Program-made: the position numbers and the translations under genes
Shown here: piece by piece, positions 1 through 10,925 of the stretch
How positions within the stretch are numbered: the first letter of the stretch is position 1
Layout of the letters: each line of letters begins with the position of its first letter
NCBI GenBank assembly: GCA_025024175.1
Contig: QCXZ01000137.1
Location: forward strand, 4,960,001 to 5,024,000
Direction of reading: 5' to 3'
DNA: 64,000 bases
Origin: Rhyzopertha dominica
Lineage: Eukaryota; Arthropoda; Insecta; Coleoptera; Bostrichidae
The notes under the pieces: model-generated
Told to the model about the DNA's origin: nothing
Seen by the model: the letters and a program-made list of their open reading frames with translations, nothing else
The model's database searches: none

Positions 1-3000
1 TATTGTTTGTGGGGTAAGTAGGATATCGGGAAGGGGGCGAAATTGGGGGGTAACTACCCTTTTTGCAAATTTTTATTTTTTTATAATTTTTTCGTTTTAG
101 CATGTGATTAGCAGTATAACTGCGAGTATTATTCCTTTTTATAAATTTTCGGTGCAGCAAACTGTTTAGAAGATATTAGCAAAAAAGCGTCACTTAAAGA
201 AAACGGTTTTTCCTAAATATCTCCAAATATATTCAATACATTCAGAAGATGAAAATGCCATCAGATAGGAAATAAAATTTCTCACAAAAAGTGTCTTAGA
301 AAATTTATTCAAAATTTTGATATTTTCGAAATATTTCCAAAAAATCTATTTTGGTCCCTGCTCGTACGATTTTTTTAAAATTACATACAAAATCAAATTT
401 CTGATCAGAAAGCACTCTAGTAATTTTTTTGTTAAGTTAATAATTTTCGAGGTATTTGAAAAAAACTTTTTTAAACATTTATATATTTTTGCTAATATCA
501 CGAGGACTTTGTCTTAAAAAATGTGTTGGGAGACAAAATGCTCAAAATCTGATTACTAATCGTACAGTATAAGAAATAAAAACGTAAATGTCTTTTTGAC
601 AAGTGGATGTGGAAGTATTGATTCAATTTGCAGCGGTTTTTTTTGAGAGCAATGCACTAGCGATCTAAGAAGGCTGGCTTGACGCATAATGCTGAGGTAT
701 TTGTCATTCTGAGTTTTAATAATGTTAGTTATCCATCGATTATCTTTCCCTGGGGATTAAAAATTACTACAATTGTATCTTTAGCACCTATACATATGAA
801 CTCCTAACTTAAATTTCTAAAGCTTGTAGTGTGAGAAGTTGAAGCTGTACTAAAAGCGCATCGGTTAATGCATTAGTCTTTGATATGTGTTAATTCTGAA
901 TCAGAAATCGTCCCCCTATTAGTAGAACTTTTAAGGTGAAATTTATGTTCCTTTGGTACTTCGTATGATATCATTATACATTATGTGGATCACGGATCTT
1001 TATTCTCCCAAATAAAATGTATCAACTCATCTTTTGTTAAACGCGAGAGCGATGCAACTTAGTGCGCCCCACCTGAGTTCATCAATAACTGAATTAGTAA
1101 TAAAGGGGATTTGTATGATCAGTGTACATAGAAAACGTATAAATAATTTGGGTCTTTATTTCACAGAAGATGTTTTAAGTCGATTTGCAGAAGATTTTTC
1201 ATGGAATAAATACTTCATTAACTACTGAAGTACCTATATCTTATAAACGTTTATTATTTATATTTATGTTGAATTGTACTCTACAGGACGTTCCTGCTTC
1301 CCCCCCCCCCTAGACCAATTTTATTTGTTAACATCATTAACATGAATTTCCATATCGTGGCTTTAATCTACGACCAATATCCATGAGTTTTACGTCTTCA
1401 TTGTGTAAAAATGAATAAATGAACGCTGTTTGAATTCTTCCTACGATATGTTTTTAACAGAGCCTTCTAGATCTCAAAAATAACATCTCTCTCAACTTTT
1501 AAGACGAGGTTCTATTTCGTGAATTTTTAAGGGCACTTTTAAGTTTTCATTTGACTGTAAATAGGGATTATATTTGATAGTTTTCACTTCTCTGGCATGA
1601 CTTCAGTAACTAATGAAAATGGAACCTGCACGGCAGCGCAAAAAAAAAGGAAGAGAGGATAAAACCCAGGCCAAACCATATAAAAACTCCTTTTGCTTGC
1701 GTCTTTGCATGCACAGATTTTCCCTTTAGTACATATCACTGATTTTAAACGACAGTTCATCAAGTATTCATAACAGGATGCCAAAATTCGCAGCGGTTCT
1801 TCGCGAATATAACGGATTATATTGAAGAATGACATCGCTCTTTGTCGTAGCAATTAACATTCACCCGCGTAATCGCCACAACCAGCAAATTTCAGCCCAC
1901 CGAGATACCTCCGTACCAAATATTTAATTTAAACATTAGTGAAAAGGATCTAATTGGTTAGGAAAGGCTGTAAGCACCTATTATCCCACGAATATCTGAG
2001 AAACGCGCTAGGCGTCTGCGATAAACGGCGCTCTAACGTATCGGAATCTGTGAGATTCTGACAAATACCTAGTTAAGAACGGTCGTAACAAGAATTCTCA
2101 ATTGGTAACTGGAAAGCGGCCGTGGGCGGTCGACACGTTTCCTGCACGAAGAACAACTGCCGATGGTTTTTTGTTTCCGTTCCACTTTGGCCGCTTGACC
2201 ATAGCACACACACAATGCAGTTTTATCGCGCCTTCTCCATTGTGGGACTTTTTTTTCGTATGCATCATTACTCGCAACGCTCATATTTACTCTTTTTAAC
2301 TCCCGACGTTTCTCCACAACGGAGATCGCCGTTTCGAGCGCGAATACAATGAGATGTAATGGGCCGGACCATTATGCGAATGAGGAATACGGTTTTCGGG
2401 TGTAAGATGATCACTTGCTGTTCCTAGGCGTTAACTTGGTTGCAAAACCCATGGGAATACATAAAGAATGCCTTTTTTATTTTATTTTCGAGAGAGATAT
2501 GATGTAAATCTATTGACTAATCAGCTCCCTTAGCTTTGAAAGACTGTGGGCACATCATTGGTATATTTTTTCCATATTACCAAAAAAAGAAGAAACTTCA
2601 AATGTCTTTTTGTGACTGAGCAAACAAACCCACATCACACAGAAAACATATGCCTGGAAAACCTTTCGCCCAAAGCATTCCCAGCTCCTGTTCTTGAACT
2701 GAGCATCTGGCATCTGCTTTGAAATTTACACTCCAGAGGAGGAAGAAATTACTTAAAAACTGAAAATGACTATTAGTTTTAAATTATCACACTATCATAG
2801 TAGTTACTTTTTGCTCCTTCTTTTTGGTGTTGCCGCTAAGATCTCTTCTCTCTAATTATTGAAGCCTTTTTGTTCCAAATCCTTTACGAATGCTGAGATT
2901 CTTTTGAGTTGTATTTTGTCCGTAGACCTTGATCAGTTTCTTCCAAGCTGCTTACGAACTTCCACATGTTATGTCTGGTGGCATTTACAGATTTTGTTCT

Positions 3001-3368
3001 TATTTTTCCTACCCGATTTTTGTGTTATTGGTGGACAACGATCTCCCCATATATCTATTTCGTGTGCTCCGTGTGCGGTTTCTATACCAGAATTGTGTAA
3101 CACTTGATCAGATGCATGCAACTACTGCCCTGTAACGACGACAACAATAACAATCGCAACACAAACATAAGCAGTTTCTCTTTTCCTTTAAATCATTTGT
3201 ATCCTCCTCTTTCAGTTTCGTTGCGTTCTTGTAGCTGTAGAGTGTCCTTTTTCTTTTCTTTTTACTCGAAGGACGTCTAAAATTACTGGGCTTTGCATTT
3301 GTTACTTGTTGGTTCGTTGATTGTTCTACTTGTTAAGACTGTGGTATGGGTATTGGTATTTATATATA
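1..3368. other. AT-rich non-coding stretch, nothing recognised
   Basis: I see no exon, RNA gene or transposon terminus that I can support here. Short open frames are present on both strands (for example around 1584-1853 and 2069-2352), but none resembles a known family. A run of C residues lies near 1301-1310. The stretch is either upstream of how or inside its first intron. Confidence 0.5.
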
Positions 3369-3978
3369 CAGGATCGCTACAAAGTATGGAAGGACATTCA
3401 AGCTACTTTCCTCACTCGTAGCAACCTTTGGACGTCCTGTTTTAAACGGTTTTGTAGACCTCTGGTTTCGTCAAAAGGTTGTAATGTTTTAATAACTGTT
3501 GATCTGGCAATTGATTCACGATCTTCATGAATTGCATTGTAGAGTGCAACTACTTCCGAATAATTTCGCCTTCTATTTCCATAACCAATAATTATCAAAA
3601 TTTCGATACGATCATGTTCAGTTAATTGAGGCATTGCGATTGCAAATAACAAAGTAAATGAAAATTATCATTAGTCACGAGGAAAATGGAGGCACCTGGA
3701 GTTTTTGTTCTTACTTAACGATAACGAATGCGGTTTTTGCAAGACCCAAGCTTGTTGTCACACTTTTCTCAACTCAGAAGCAATAAATTGTACAAATATG
3801 ATACACTTTTAAAATCAGGAACAATATTCTTTTCAATGATGTGCCTTTTGATCCCCCTGAGACGGAATTGAAAGAATTCCAGGAAATGCATTTTAATTAC
3901 CCATAGGCATAATTTCAGAAAAATCAGTCGAACAGAACCTGAAATATCCTGCTGGTTCCATACTTTGTAGCGACCTTG
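3369..3978. mobile_element. Small mariner-type element (MITE-like) with terminal inverted repeats
   Basis: The two ends are inverted copies of one sequence. The left end has CGCTACAAAGTATGGAA from about 3375 and the right end has its reverse complement, TTCCATACTTTGTAGCG, ending near 3972; the outermost few bases match less well. A TA precedes the left end, as expected for the Tc1/mariner/IS630 superfamily; the right TA is offset by two bases. The ~610-bp length is too short for a transposase gene. Only the N-terminal DNA-binding part remains (3398-3652, minus strand), so this is an internally deleted, non-autonomous copy. Confidence 0.65.
3398..3652 (-). pseudogene. Truncated transposase N-terminus (helix-turn-helix, DUF4817-like)
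   Basis: The 84-residue reading frame begins with a stretch (LTEHDRIEILIIIGYGNRRR) typical of the N-terminal helix-turn-helix that precedes the DDE domain in many insect mariner-type transposases. It continues with an ALYNAIHED segment and a second helix around STVIKTLQ. No catalytic aspartates follow before the frame ends, so it cannot transpose by itself. It lies between the inverted repeats at 3369 and 3978, which fits a deletion derivative. The family assignment rests on motif memory, not a search. Confidence 0.55.
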
Positions 3979-4369
3979 CATATTTTTGATTTCCCGAATG
4001 CCTAGGGTTTTACTTATTACTAGTGCTTCACTTCCTTGAAATTTATAAAGTAAGAAACGAAATGTTTTTTGTTTGCACAGTTTGTCCCCGATACGAAGAG
4101 GGCAGGCACCTATATGGAATGCATGAATATTCGGTTTTCTCTCATTTGGAACGGACTGTAACAGTGTATGCTGTAGTTGACCTATTTTTAAACATTCCTA
4201 TACTACTGTCACTCTGAGGTGCAAGGTAGAGCAGTAAAGTTATTGTTATTGCTATAAATTCTCTCAAAATTATCATTGATTGTNATTTATATGCAAAATT
4301 CCAATTCATTCGATTCATCCAAACTGGACCCATGTACGAACGATAATCTCGATGCTTTCGGAACCATTT

Positions 4370-4830
4370 CAAGGCCGCGCTCGATATTTAGCACGAGTTC
4401 CAGTAACCGAAGACCCCATCAGCGCCGGCTCCGGTCCGTTTCACAACTCGTTGCGTATTCCCTCTGGCTCCAGCGGAATAGCAACGGAGACGACGACCCA
4501 CGCTGCGGAAGTGGGTGTGCTGAGCCGCACACTCGGCGGCGAAACCGCGGAATGCCGCCGCCGGAGACGCCGCACCGCGTCCAGCTTCCGGATCCGGGGA
4601 CCTGGTGCGGCAAATGGCCCGGGGGTCGCGGAGGCCGTCTTCGGGGGTGGCGACGGGGGCCGATAGGGGTCGCGGTAGACACAGGTGCGTCGAGACAACG
4701 GGGTGGAGAGAGTTCGATTACGCGCGGCGACCGGCTTATCGCGCGCTCGCGCTGACGGCATCGAGGTTACCGGTACGCTTCCTGAATGTGCGCGACGGGG
4801 AAGACGCGCCTACCGCGATTATCTGTGTCG
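4370..4830. promoter_or_regulatory. CpG-rich island
   Basis: This ~460-bp block is strikingly GC- and CpG-rich (many CGCG, GCCGCCG and GGCGACG words) inside otherwise AT-rich DNA. Open frames run through it on both strands, as expected for GC-rich DNA, but none gives a recognisable protein. Single N bases occur just outside it at 4284 and 4843. The likeliest reading is a promoter or 5' UTR island, possibly for a how transcript starting here, because how is the next gene on the + strand. An alternative is an inserted or mis-assembled segment. Confidence 0.4.
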
Positions 4831-4933
4831 GTTGATGGAGGNTTGGGATGTGAGGAGATGAAATGGGTTGGAATGTCGCATCAGCTGGTCCTACCTAAGT
4901 ATACAGCAGAAGATCGGAACAAAATTGCCTTAA

Positions 4934-7006
4934 GGCTAGGTTAAAGGAATTTCTCTTATGGGGTTTCCAATGTAAAGTATTGAATAAATAACCAAGTTAT
5001 TTGAAGAGATATTAATTTTATTCAAAAACCAGTGTAATTTGACAATTATTATGTACAAAATGGCCGAATCAAAAATTTTTAAAACTTACTGCAAAAATAA
5101 TTACGATTTGTTTAAGAACGCGAAATGCTCAAAAACGTAAAAATGACTTATTTGAAAATTTTTTTTCGGCCGAATGATAGATTTTTGTCTTCTGAGTATG
5201 ATGTTGTTTTTGGTTTTTTGATAGCGTTAATAATAATGAAAATATCTGTTCAATACTTTTGCTAAACTTTTCGGCCCAACCAAGTGTTGATTTACAACAT
5301 ACCAATTGACGGCACTTGAGTAAACAGCCATTGCAGTTTATGGCGGGAGGGTAACCTCAGGTATGGATGGTAGAAAAACGCAGGTACTGGGGATGACGAA
5401 ACGATTCTTCGAACTACTGCTTTTATATTTATGCACTATTATTTGTCCATGCCGAAAGTTATTTAGATAAGGAGTTAAGTTCTGCTCTGCAACTTTATGT
5501 CGTTGGGACACATAGAATGCATACAGGGCGTGTAGTCCCAAAAGTTCATATTTACAAAGTCAATTAAAATCAATACGACACTAATTGCGCTATGCATATG
5601 TGAACTACATATGAATAAGTTAACATAATTTGATGATAACTATTAAAAATCAATTTGCCAAAGTGTTCTTTTTATCTCTTATGTGCTATCCGCTTTTGCG
5701 GATTCGTCCGGAACACTTTTATTCATAAATTAAAGAATATATTTCCATGTCGAGGTAGCAAATATACAGTTTTGTCAGGCGCCTGACTGTCGGATAAATT
5801 GGACACCAGTTTCCTGGTAACTGGTAACGTAAACAATTTTAATCAATTTTGCGAAAGCACCTAGGACCAAAATAGATATGACGAAACTGTATATTGGCAT
5901 GTAAAGGGTTGATGATCGCTTCAATACGACTGAAAGTCTGAGTTGCTGAAATTTCTAATCCGGAATTCCAACTAAACATCAGTTTTGCGAAAGGTAAGTA
6001 TAATCGGTTTTTGGGACCAGAATATGTATTATTGAAGACAATCTGCATGAAACTGTTTGTACCTCTAAACCTGAAAACTTTTTCCACTGACTCATGGCAA
6101 CCGCCCCCATACAATGAAAGAGGGGGTTCACTAATATAAAGCCTCAGAATTTTTCAAACCTACCATTTATGCTGTTTGAGATTTTGTGTGACTGTGTGAC
6201 TTTAGTGTTACGTTATCTGAAAGAACATTAGTAAAGATGCCAAGACGAAAAGGTGATGGAAGAACTTTGTCTTCAAAAAAAAAGAAACAGGGGAAATATT
6301 GGTTCTCTTATCAAACACCGTCAAGTAAGTATTTTTCTAAAAATCCGTTTAGTAGTTTATAGTTATATATAGTTAAAAAAGATCATTTTTGGAGTGAAAA
6401 ATGCTTCCAAAACTTCAAAGATTTTATTTCCGTTCTCTTTTGCCAGAACTAGTTGATCCACGTCACACGAGAAACATGCCGATTTAGGAGGATAGATAGA
6501 CGACGTTTTTGTGTAAAAACACCATGTTTGTTCATATTTTTTTAATACACACATTTATAATTTTGCTGTAAAGATAATTTTATGTACAGATTGTGAACAT
6601 TAACTATATGCTTATGATGTTTGGTAAATATATGTATTTTTTTCTTGAACGTTTATTATATTTTATATTATTAAAAAAATATTTTTAAAGTATTTTTTTC
6701 ATGAGGTGTTGACATTTTTAATAATAAATTTGAAAGCAATATCGAAATAAAAAAACCTTTTGTTTAACACTTTATTAGTAATATCACTGATATGTCTGTG
6801 AAAAGCGAACATCCGATTCTCAGTGGTAAGTAAATATCTTTGAAACGACAGGCATCAGATAGACCCACAAGATGTTGTAAATCAAAAATACTCTTTGTTG
6901 TGGCATCAGCATAACCAGCAGCGCAATAAACGCCCCAGGCCGACCGGGCTGACAGCTTTATGGTCAACATCCTAAAATTGAGTACGGCTGTCCCTTTAAC
7001 CTAGCC
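4934..7006. mobile_element. piggyBac-type (TTAA) non-autonomous element
   Basis: The element starts with GGCTAGGTTAAAGG directly after a TTAA (4930-4933) and ends with the exact reverse complement, CCTTTAACCTAGCC, directly before a TTAA (7007-7010). A 14-bp perfect terminal inverted repeat flanked by TTAA is the signature of piggyBac-superfamily insertion. The 2,073-bp interior has no recognisable transposase, only short frames and one possible leader exon (6237-6324). It is therefore probably non-autonomous or decayed. Its right-hand TTAA is shared with the next element. Confidence 0.75.
6237..6324 (+). other. Possible small basic leader exon inside the TTAA element
   Basis: An ATG at 6237 opens a Lys/Arg-rich frame (MPRRKGDGRTLSSKKKK...) that runs 29 codons to a good splice donor, A|GTAAGT at 6324/6325. 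It could be the first exon of an ancestral transposase gene of the surrounding element. I found no partner exon, so this is only suggestive. Confidence 0.2.
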
Positions 7007-7010
7007 TTAA

Positions 7011-7341
7011 GTACCAGAGGACTAGAGAGAAAATTACGTCGTTGTACTTGATCTGTCATCATCAGCTGAATCTACCAATTTTCAATACCAAAAGTTAGTA
7101 ATAATTAAATGATAATAGTGTTATTCTTACCATCTAAGTTCCAAAAAGAACATCGTAATAAAAATTCAAATTCGACTTTCTCACAAAACATCTTCACAAG
7201 CAAAAACCATGATTTCTTGTCTGTATACAACTGGAATAGAACCTAAGATGAACCTTAGGGAGATTTTCGAAATTATAAACCGGGCCTGAAGAAAATAAAG
7301 TTCTACCGCAACTAAATATTTTCTTTCTAATCCTCTGGTAC
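7011..7341. mobile_element. 331-bp TTAA-flanked MITE
   Basis: The left end GTACCAGAGGACTAGAGAG is mirrored by the right end: the reverse complement of 7323-7341 reads GTACCAGAGGATTAGAAAG. Inverted repeats of about 25 bp carry two mismatches. TTAA lies immediately outside both ends (7007-7010 and 7342-7345). There is no coding capacity. It is a MITE with piggyBac-like target preference and abuts the larger TTAA element, using the same TTAA between them. Confidence 0.75.
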
Positions 7342-7611
7342 TTAATTAATCGTTTTAAAACACAACATTGATAAAATTTCCTTAGTTCAGTGTGCGGCAG
7401 TCTGCGGCTCTTTGGTTCCCGGATTGTGAGTCTTCATGAAATAAAAATCCCAATCCGGAACGTAGGTATGTCAGATTTTGTGGAACAAAGCGATCTGCAC
7501 TTTTTACATCTTGCTAAATTTACTTACTAGATGATTTTCTTGTTGCTTAAAGTCTTTACCAAATAAAGCTTTTCTTGGTTTTGATGACATTCCTTCTTAT
7601 ATTATAAGAGA

Positions 7612-8515
7612 TTGTGCTTGTGTTTTAGCTGTCATCGTCAGTATTTCCTGCAATCTGGAAAAAAGCAAGGGTCTGTCCCATTTTTAAAAATGGGGATTCA
7701 TTTGACATTCGAAATTATAGGCCTATTTCCATCTTATGTAACTTTTCTAAAGTATTTGAGTGTGCTTTGTATAAATATATATACGCTTTTATTCGCCCTC
7801 GTATATCACCTGCTCAGCATGGCTTTATGAGCAAAGATCTACACTCACTAACCTGGCAGTTTTTACACAATACGTATCTGAAAATATTGACAACCAGGGT
7901 CAGGTGGATGTTATATATATGGATATACAGAAAGCATTTTCTTTATTTTTATCAACAAACTTCGCTCTTGGGGCCTGTCCAATAATCTCTGTAACTTGGT
8001 TCCTTCCTACTTATCCAATCATGAGCAAATAGTTTCTTGTCAGCAAGCGTTTTCTTTGCCTTACCATGTAACTTCCAGCGTACCTCAAGGATCAAATTTA
8101 GCACCTCTGTTTTTCTACTTTACGTTAATAATTGTTCTAATATTATCTCCTGCAATCATTTTATTGCTGATAATCTTGAAATATTTCATAACATTATAAC
8201 TCTATCTGACTGGAATTATACAGCAAAACATAATAAAGTAGACAAATGGTGTCCTAGTAATGATCTACCTTTGAATACTTCTAAATGCAATGCTCTTACT
8301 TGTAAAGTATAGCTACAAAATAAGCAACCAAGAGTTATTTCGACTAGACACTCTTCGTGATCTCGGTGTGTTATTTGATTCGCGACTTGTATTTGCTGAA
8401 CATATACAAACTGCTTTTGCCTCTGCCTGTAAAGCCACAAAAATTGAATTTTGTTCTCAGGTGTCGTTTCCTACGCAGAAGTGCTACATTAATACGAGGG
8501 AAGATAATTAATTAC
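7612..8515 (+). pseudogene. Jockey-like LINE reverse transcriptase relic
   Basis: Fragments in several + frames line up in order as a non-LTR reverse transcriptase. A FPAIWKKARVCPIFKNGD segment from about 7645 is followed by a NYRPISIL-like block, an RISPAQHGF block (~7800), a VPQGSNLAPLFF-like block (~8080-8115), and a C-terminal LRDLGVLFDSRLVFAEHI segment (~8355-8405). These match the fingers, palm and thumb order of Jockey-type elements. Multiple frameshifts and stops break it, and the YADD region is degraded. It is a dead 5'-truncated copy and ends where a mariner relic begins. Confidence 0.75.
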
Positions 8516-8529
8516 GGTCCCTGACATAG

Positions 8530-9260
8530 GAGAATACAAAACAATAATTATATGTTTATTTTTCGACATAGTCTCCTTGATCTTGGATGCCCCAATGCTC
8601 TGATTCCTCTAGAAAAGAATTTTTGTGGTTGGTCCTCTAACCAGTCGTTTTCTGCTGTTATCACTTGATAATCATCGTCATATCTTGTCCTACGTAGATA
8701 TTCTTTAAATTTCGGAAATAAGGAGTAATCGCTGGGAGCTAGGTCTGGTGAACACGCAGAGTGTTCGTGAAATTCAAATCCTGCGTCGTGAATAGCATTC
8801 ATTGCAATATGGCTTTTGTNTACAGGAGCCTTGTCCTAATGGAACAAAATTCCTTTCCTCAATTTTCCCCGTCTTTTTTTCTTTGATGCGCTCGTGCAAT
8901 TTTGAAACTAAGTTGGCATAGTAAAAACCTGTTTTGTGTCCACGTCCCAAAAAATCAATCATTAAAATTCCGTCCGCATCCCAAAAAATTGTGGCCACAA
9001 TTTTACCATCAGAGGGCACAACTCGAAATTTGCGTGTGGAGGAGAACCTTTGTGATGCCACTCCATACTCTGTTATTTTGACTCTTGCAAATCGAGAGAG
9101 AAACTCATCCGGGTTTGCTGAACACTTTGCCAGACTGGCTTCAGTATGCAACACTCACGTACGTTTCTGATCAGGCGTCAACATTCTAGGGACCCAGAAT
9201 GTGTCGAAACATCTTGATATTCTTATACCGCGAGCTGGTGCACGTTGATAAGTCATTTTT
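8530..9260 (-). pseudogene. Mariner transposase relic
   Basis: Reading leftwards on the minus strand, a degenerate WVPRMLTPDQKR-like linker (~9210-9165) is followed by NPDEFLSRF, then KIVATIFWDADGILMIDFL with the first catalytic Asp region (~9000-8940). Next come KLHERIKEK, a decayed second-Asp block around the N at 8820, and CSPDLAPSDYSLFPKFKEYL with the third Asp region (~8755-8695). This is the mariner domain order also seen in SETMAR. The N-terminal DNA-binding half is missing and a frame change lies near 8800. No terminal repeats were found. Confidence 0.75.
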
Positions 9261-10421
9261 GCTATTAAGAAAAGTTAGTATTACTTTTCTTACATTCAAG
9301 ACTATCCTCATGTTAACTTGTATTTTTTTTCTCCAGTACTTCACGAAAAATATCTTGTGAGACAATTTTAGGTCGCAAAACTTCGATGATTACCGTCCAA
9401 TTCAAGAACTGGCCGTTGCAAGACGTTTTCGTGACAAAATACGTACATACAGGTCTGAGGCTAGGCGTAGGACTTTCACTCTCCGCGGAATGCACATGAG
9501 TTTCTGGTCTGCGGATCTCGAAACTGTGTCGGTGGAGAACCCTGCAAGTAGAGCAACCCGTTAGCTCAGTCGCGTTATTATAAACGGTCTGGCCGCCCAT
9601 GAAGAAGCTGTTTACGTGAGTTGACAGTTTGGCGGATGTGCCATGGGATCGCTTGTTTCTTTGCTATTCGTCAGCTTCAAATAAGTTTCGAAGTTTTTCA
9701 AGTAAAAGCGAGCGAGTCACGTACATATTTACTAGCACTGTTTAGTTGTACTATTTCAAGTATTACGGGACGAGGTGAAGCCAAAGACAAAACTAGTTCT
9801 TTTAAATACTGACTAGTTCTTCTGTAAAACATATACCTACAGGGTGTGCCATCCCTTATGTCTATAGTGAAACATTGTTGATGATGATGTTGAATGGATT
9901 TTTATTTTTATCGGTACTGGTTCCTGGATTAATAAATTAATGCAAATGCTTATTTTGAGACGTTTGGACCACTTTTTTGGTCTTTTTCAACCTTTATTAT
10001 AATAAGTAATAACACTCTTAGGAAGGATGCTTCACTAGTCTTCATTTTTGACTTGACAGCTGTTTCTAGTTACAAGCCTATATGAGAGTCGTACCAAAAT
10101 TTTTACTAAAAACTAAAAATCGTAATTGGACATTGTAGAAAATCCCAATAATTGCAGTCCTGCTGTGCTTATATTTGATTGCAGGAAAACTTCCAGTTAC
10201 TTTTAATTCCCAGGAAAGAAATCTTTTGTTAGAGGCTTGTAACTTTTTGCCATCAACTATGATGAGAAAGAACAAGCTGGATTCTATGTGCGTCACGAAG
10301 GCTCCACAAAAAGAGCTTCGTTGAAATTCTTGTATCTGTTATGTAAAGAGTTAAAGCTACATATTGTCACCATGTGGTTCTCATTTGAAACCTAGAATTC
10401 TTTCCCTCGGCCAAGCGAGAA
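9261..10421. other. No gene recognised; solo mariner-like terminus at 9838
   Basis: A minus-strand frame at 9313-9600 has no family resemblance I can name. TACAGGGTGTGCCA at 9838 looks like a single Tc1/mariner-type end, but I found no inverted partner nearby. The rest is AT-rich. Confidence 0.35.
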
Positions 10422-10457
10422 TACTATTAAGTAACTATTTGCTGTTACTTAATAGTA
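10422..10457. repeat. Perfect 14-bp inverted repeat (hairpin)
   Basis: TACTATTAAGTAAC at 10422-10435 is followed, after an 8-base loop, by its exact reverse complement GTTACTTAATAGTA at 10444-10457. It would form a stable small stem-loop. It is not followed by a T-run on either strand and its function is unknown. Confidence 0.6.
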
Positions 10458-10925
10458 ACAGACCCACCTTTTTATTTACTTTCTTAACAAATTTAAAAGC
10501 TTTATTGTTAGCTGTACCGTCCAGATAATCATCACTGTGATGTTTGGTTATTATTATGATATCTAATGCATCTGGATATTCTTATTTAAATTCTAAAGCA
10601 TAGTTGAAGATGTTTTATTTTCATAAAAATCACTGACCTGCTTGATCGTACCTTCAACAGATTATCATTCAGATTATTGTTCTGTACCTTAGTTGCTGTG
10701 TAAAACACAAATCTTACCTTTTCAGGCTTGTTATCCCTTACACTCCTGACATAATTTTTTTCAAATTTTTAAACGATTTTTGATATTTGCCTATACAATA
10801 TAGTGTAAAACACTGGAAAAATAGTGGAAAAAGTTTGTAGGATTATACAAAGGCTTTACAGGACCTACACAATTGTGTGTATCGGGAGTGAACCGACAAA
10901 AAAATGTTGCTATAAACTAACACTT

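Noticed and set aside
4276..4761. 159-codon and overlapping frames in the CpG island as proteins
   Set aside because: Open frames on both strands come from GC-rich composition with few stop codons; no family resemblance.
9313..9600. 95-codon minus-strand frame as a gene
   Set aside because: No recognisable domain, and it lies among transposon relics; insufficient support.
9838..9860. TACAGGGTGTGCC end as a complete mariner MITE
   Set aside because: No inverted partner was found within several kb; kept only as a solo terminus.
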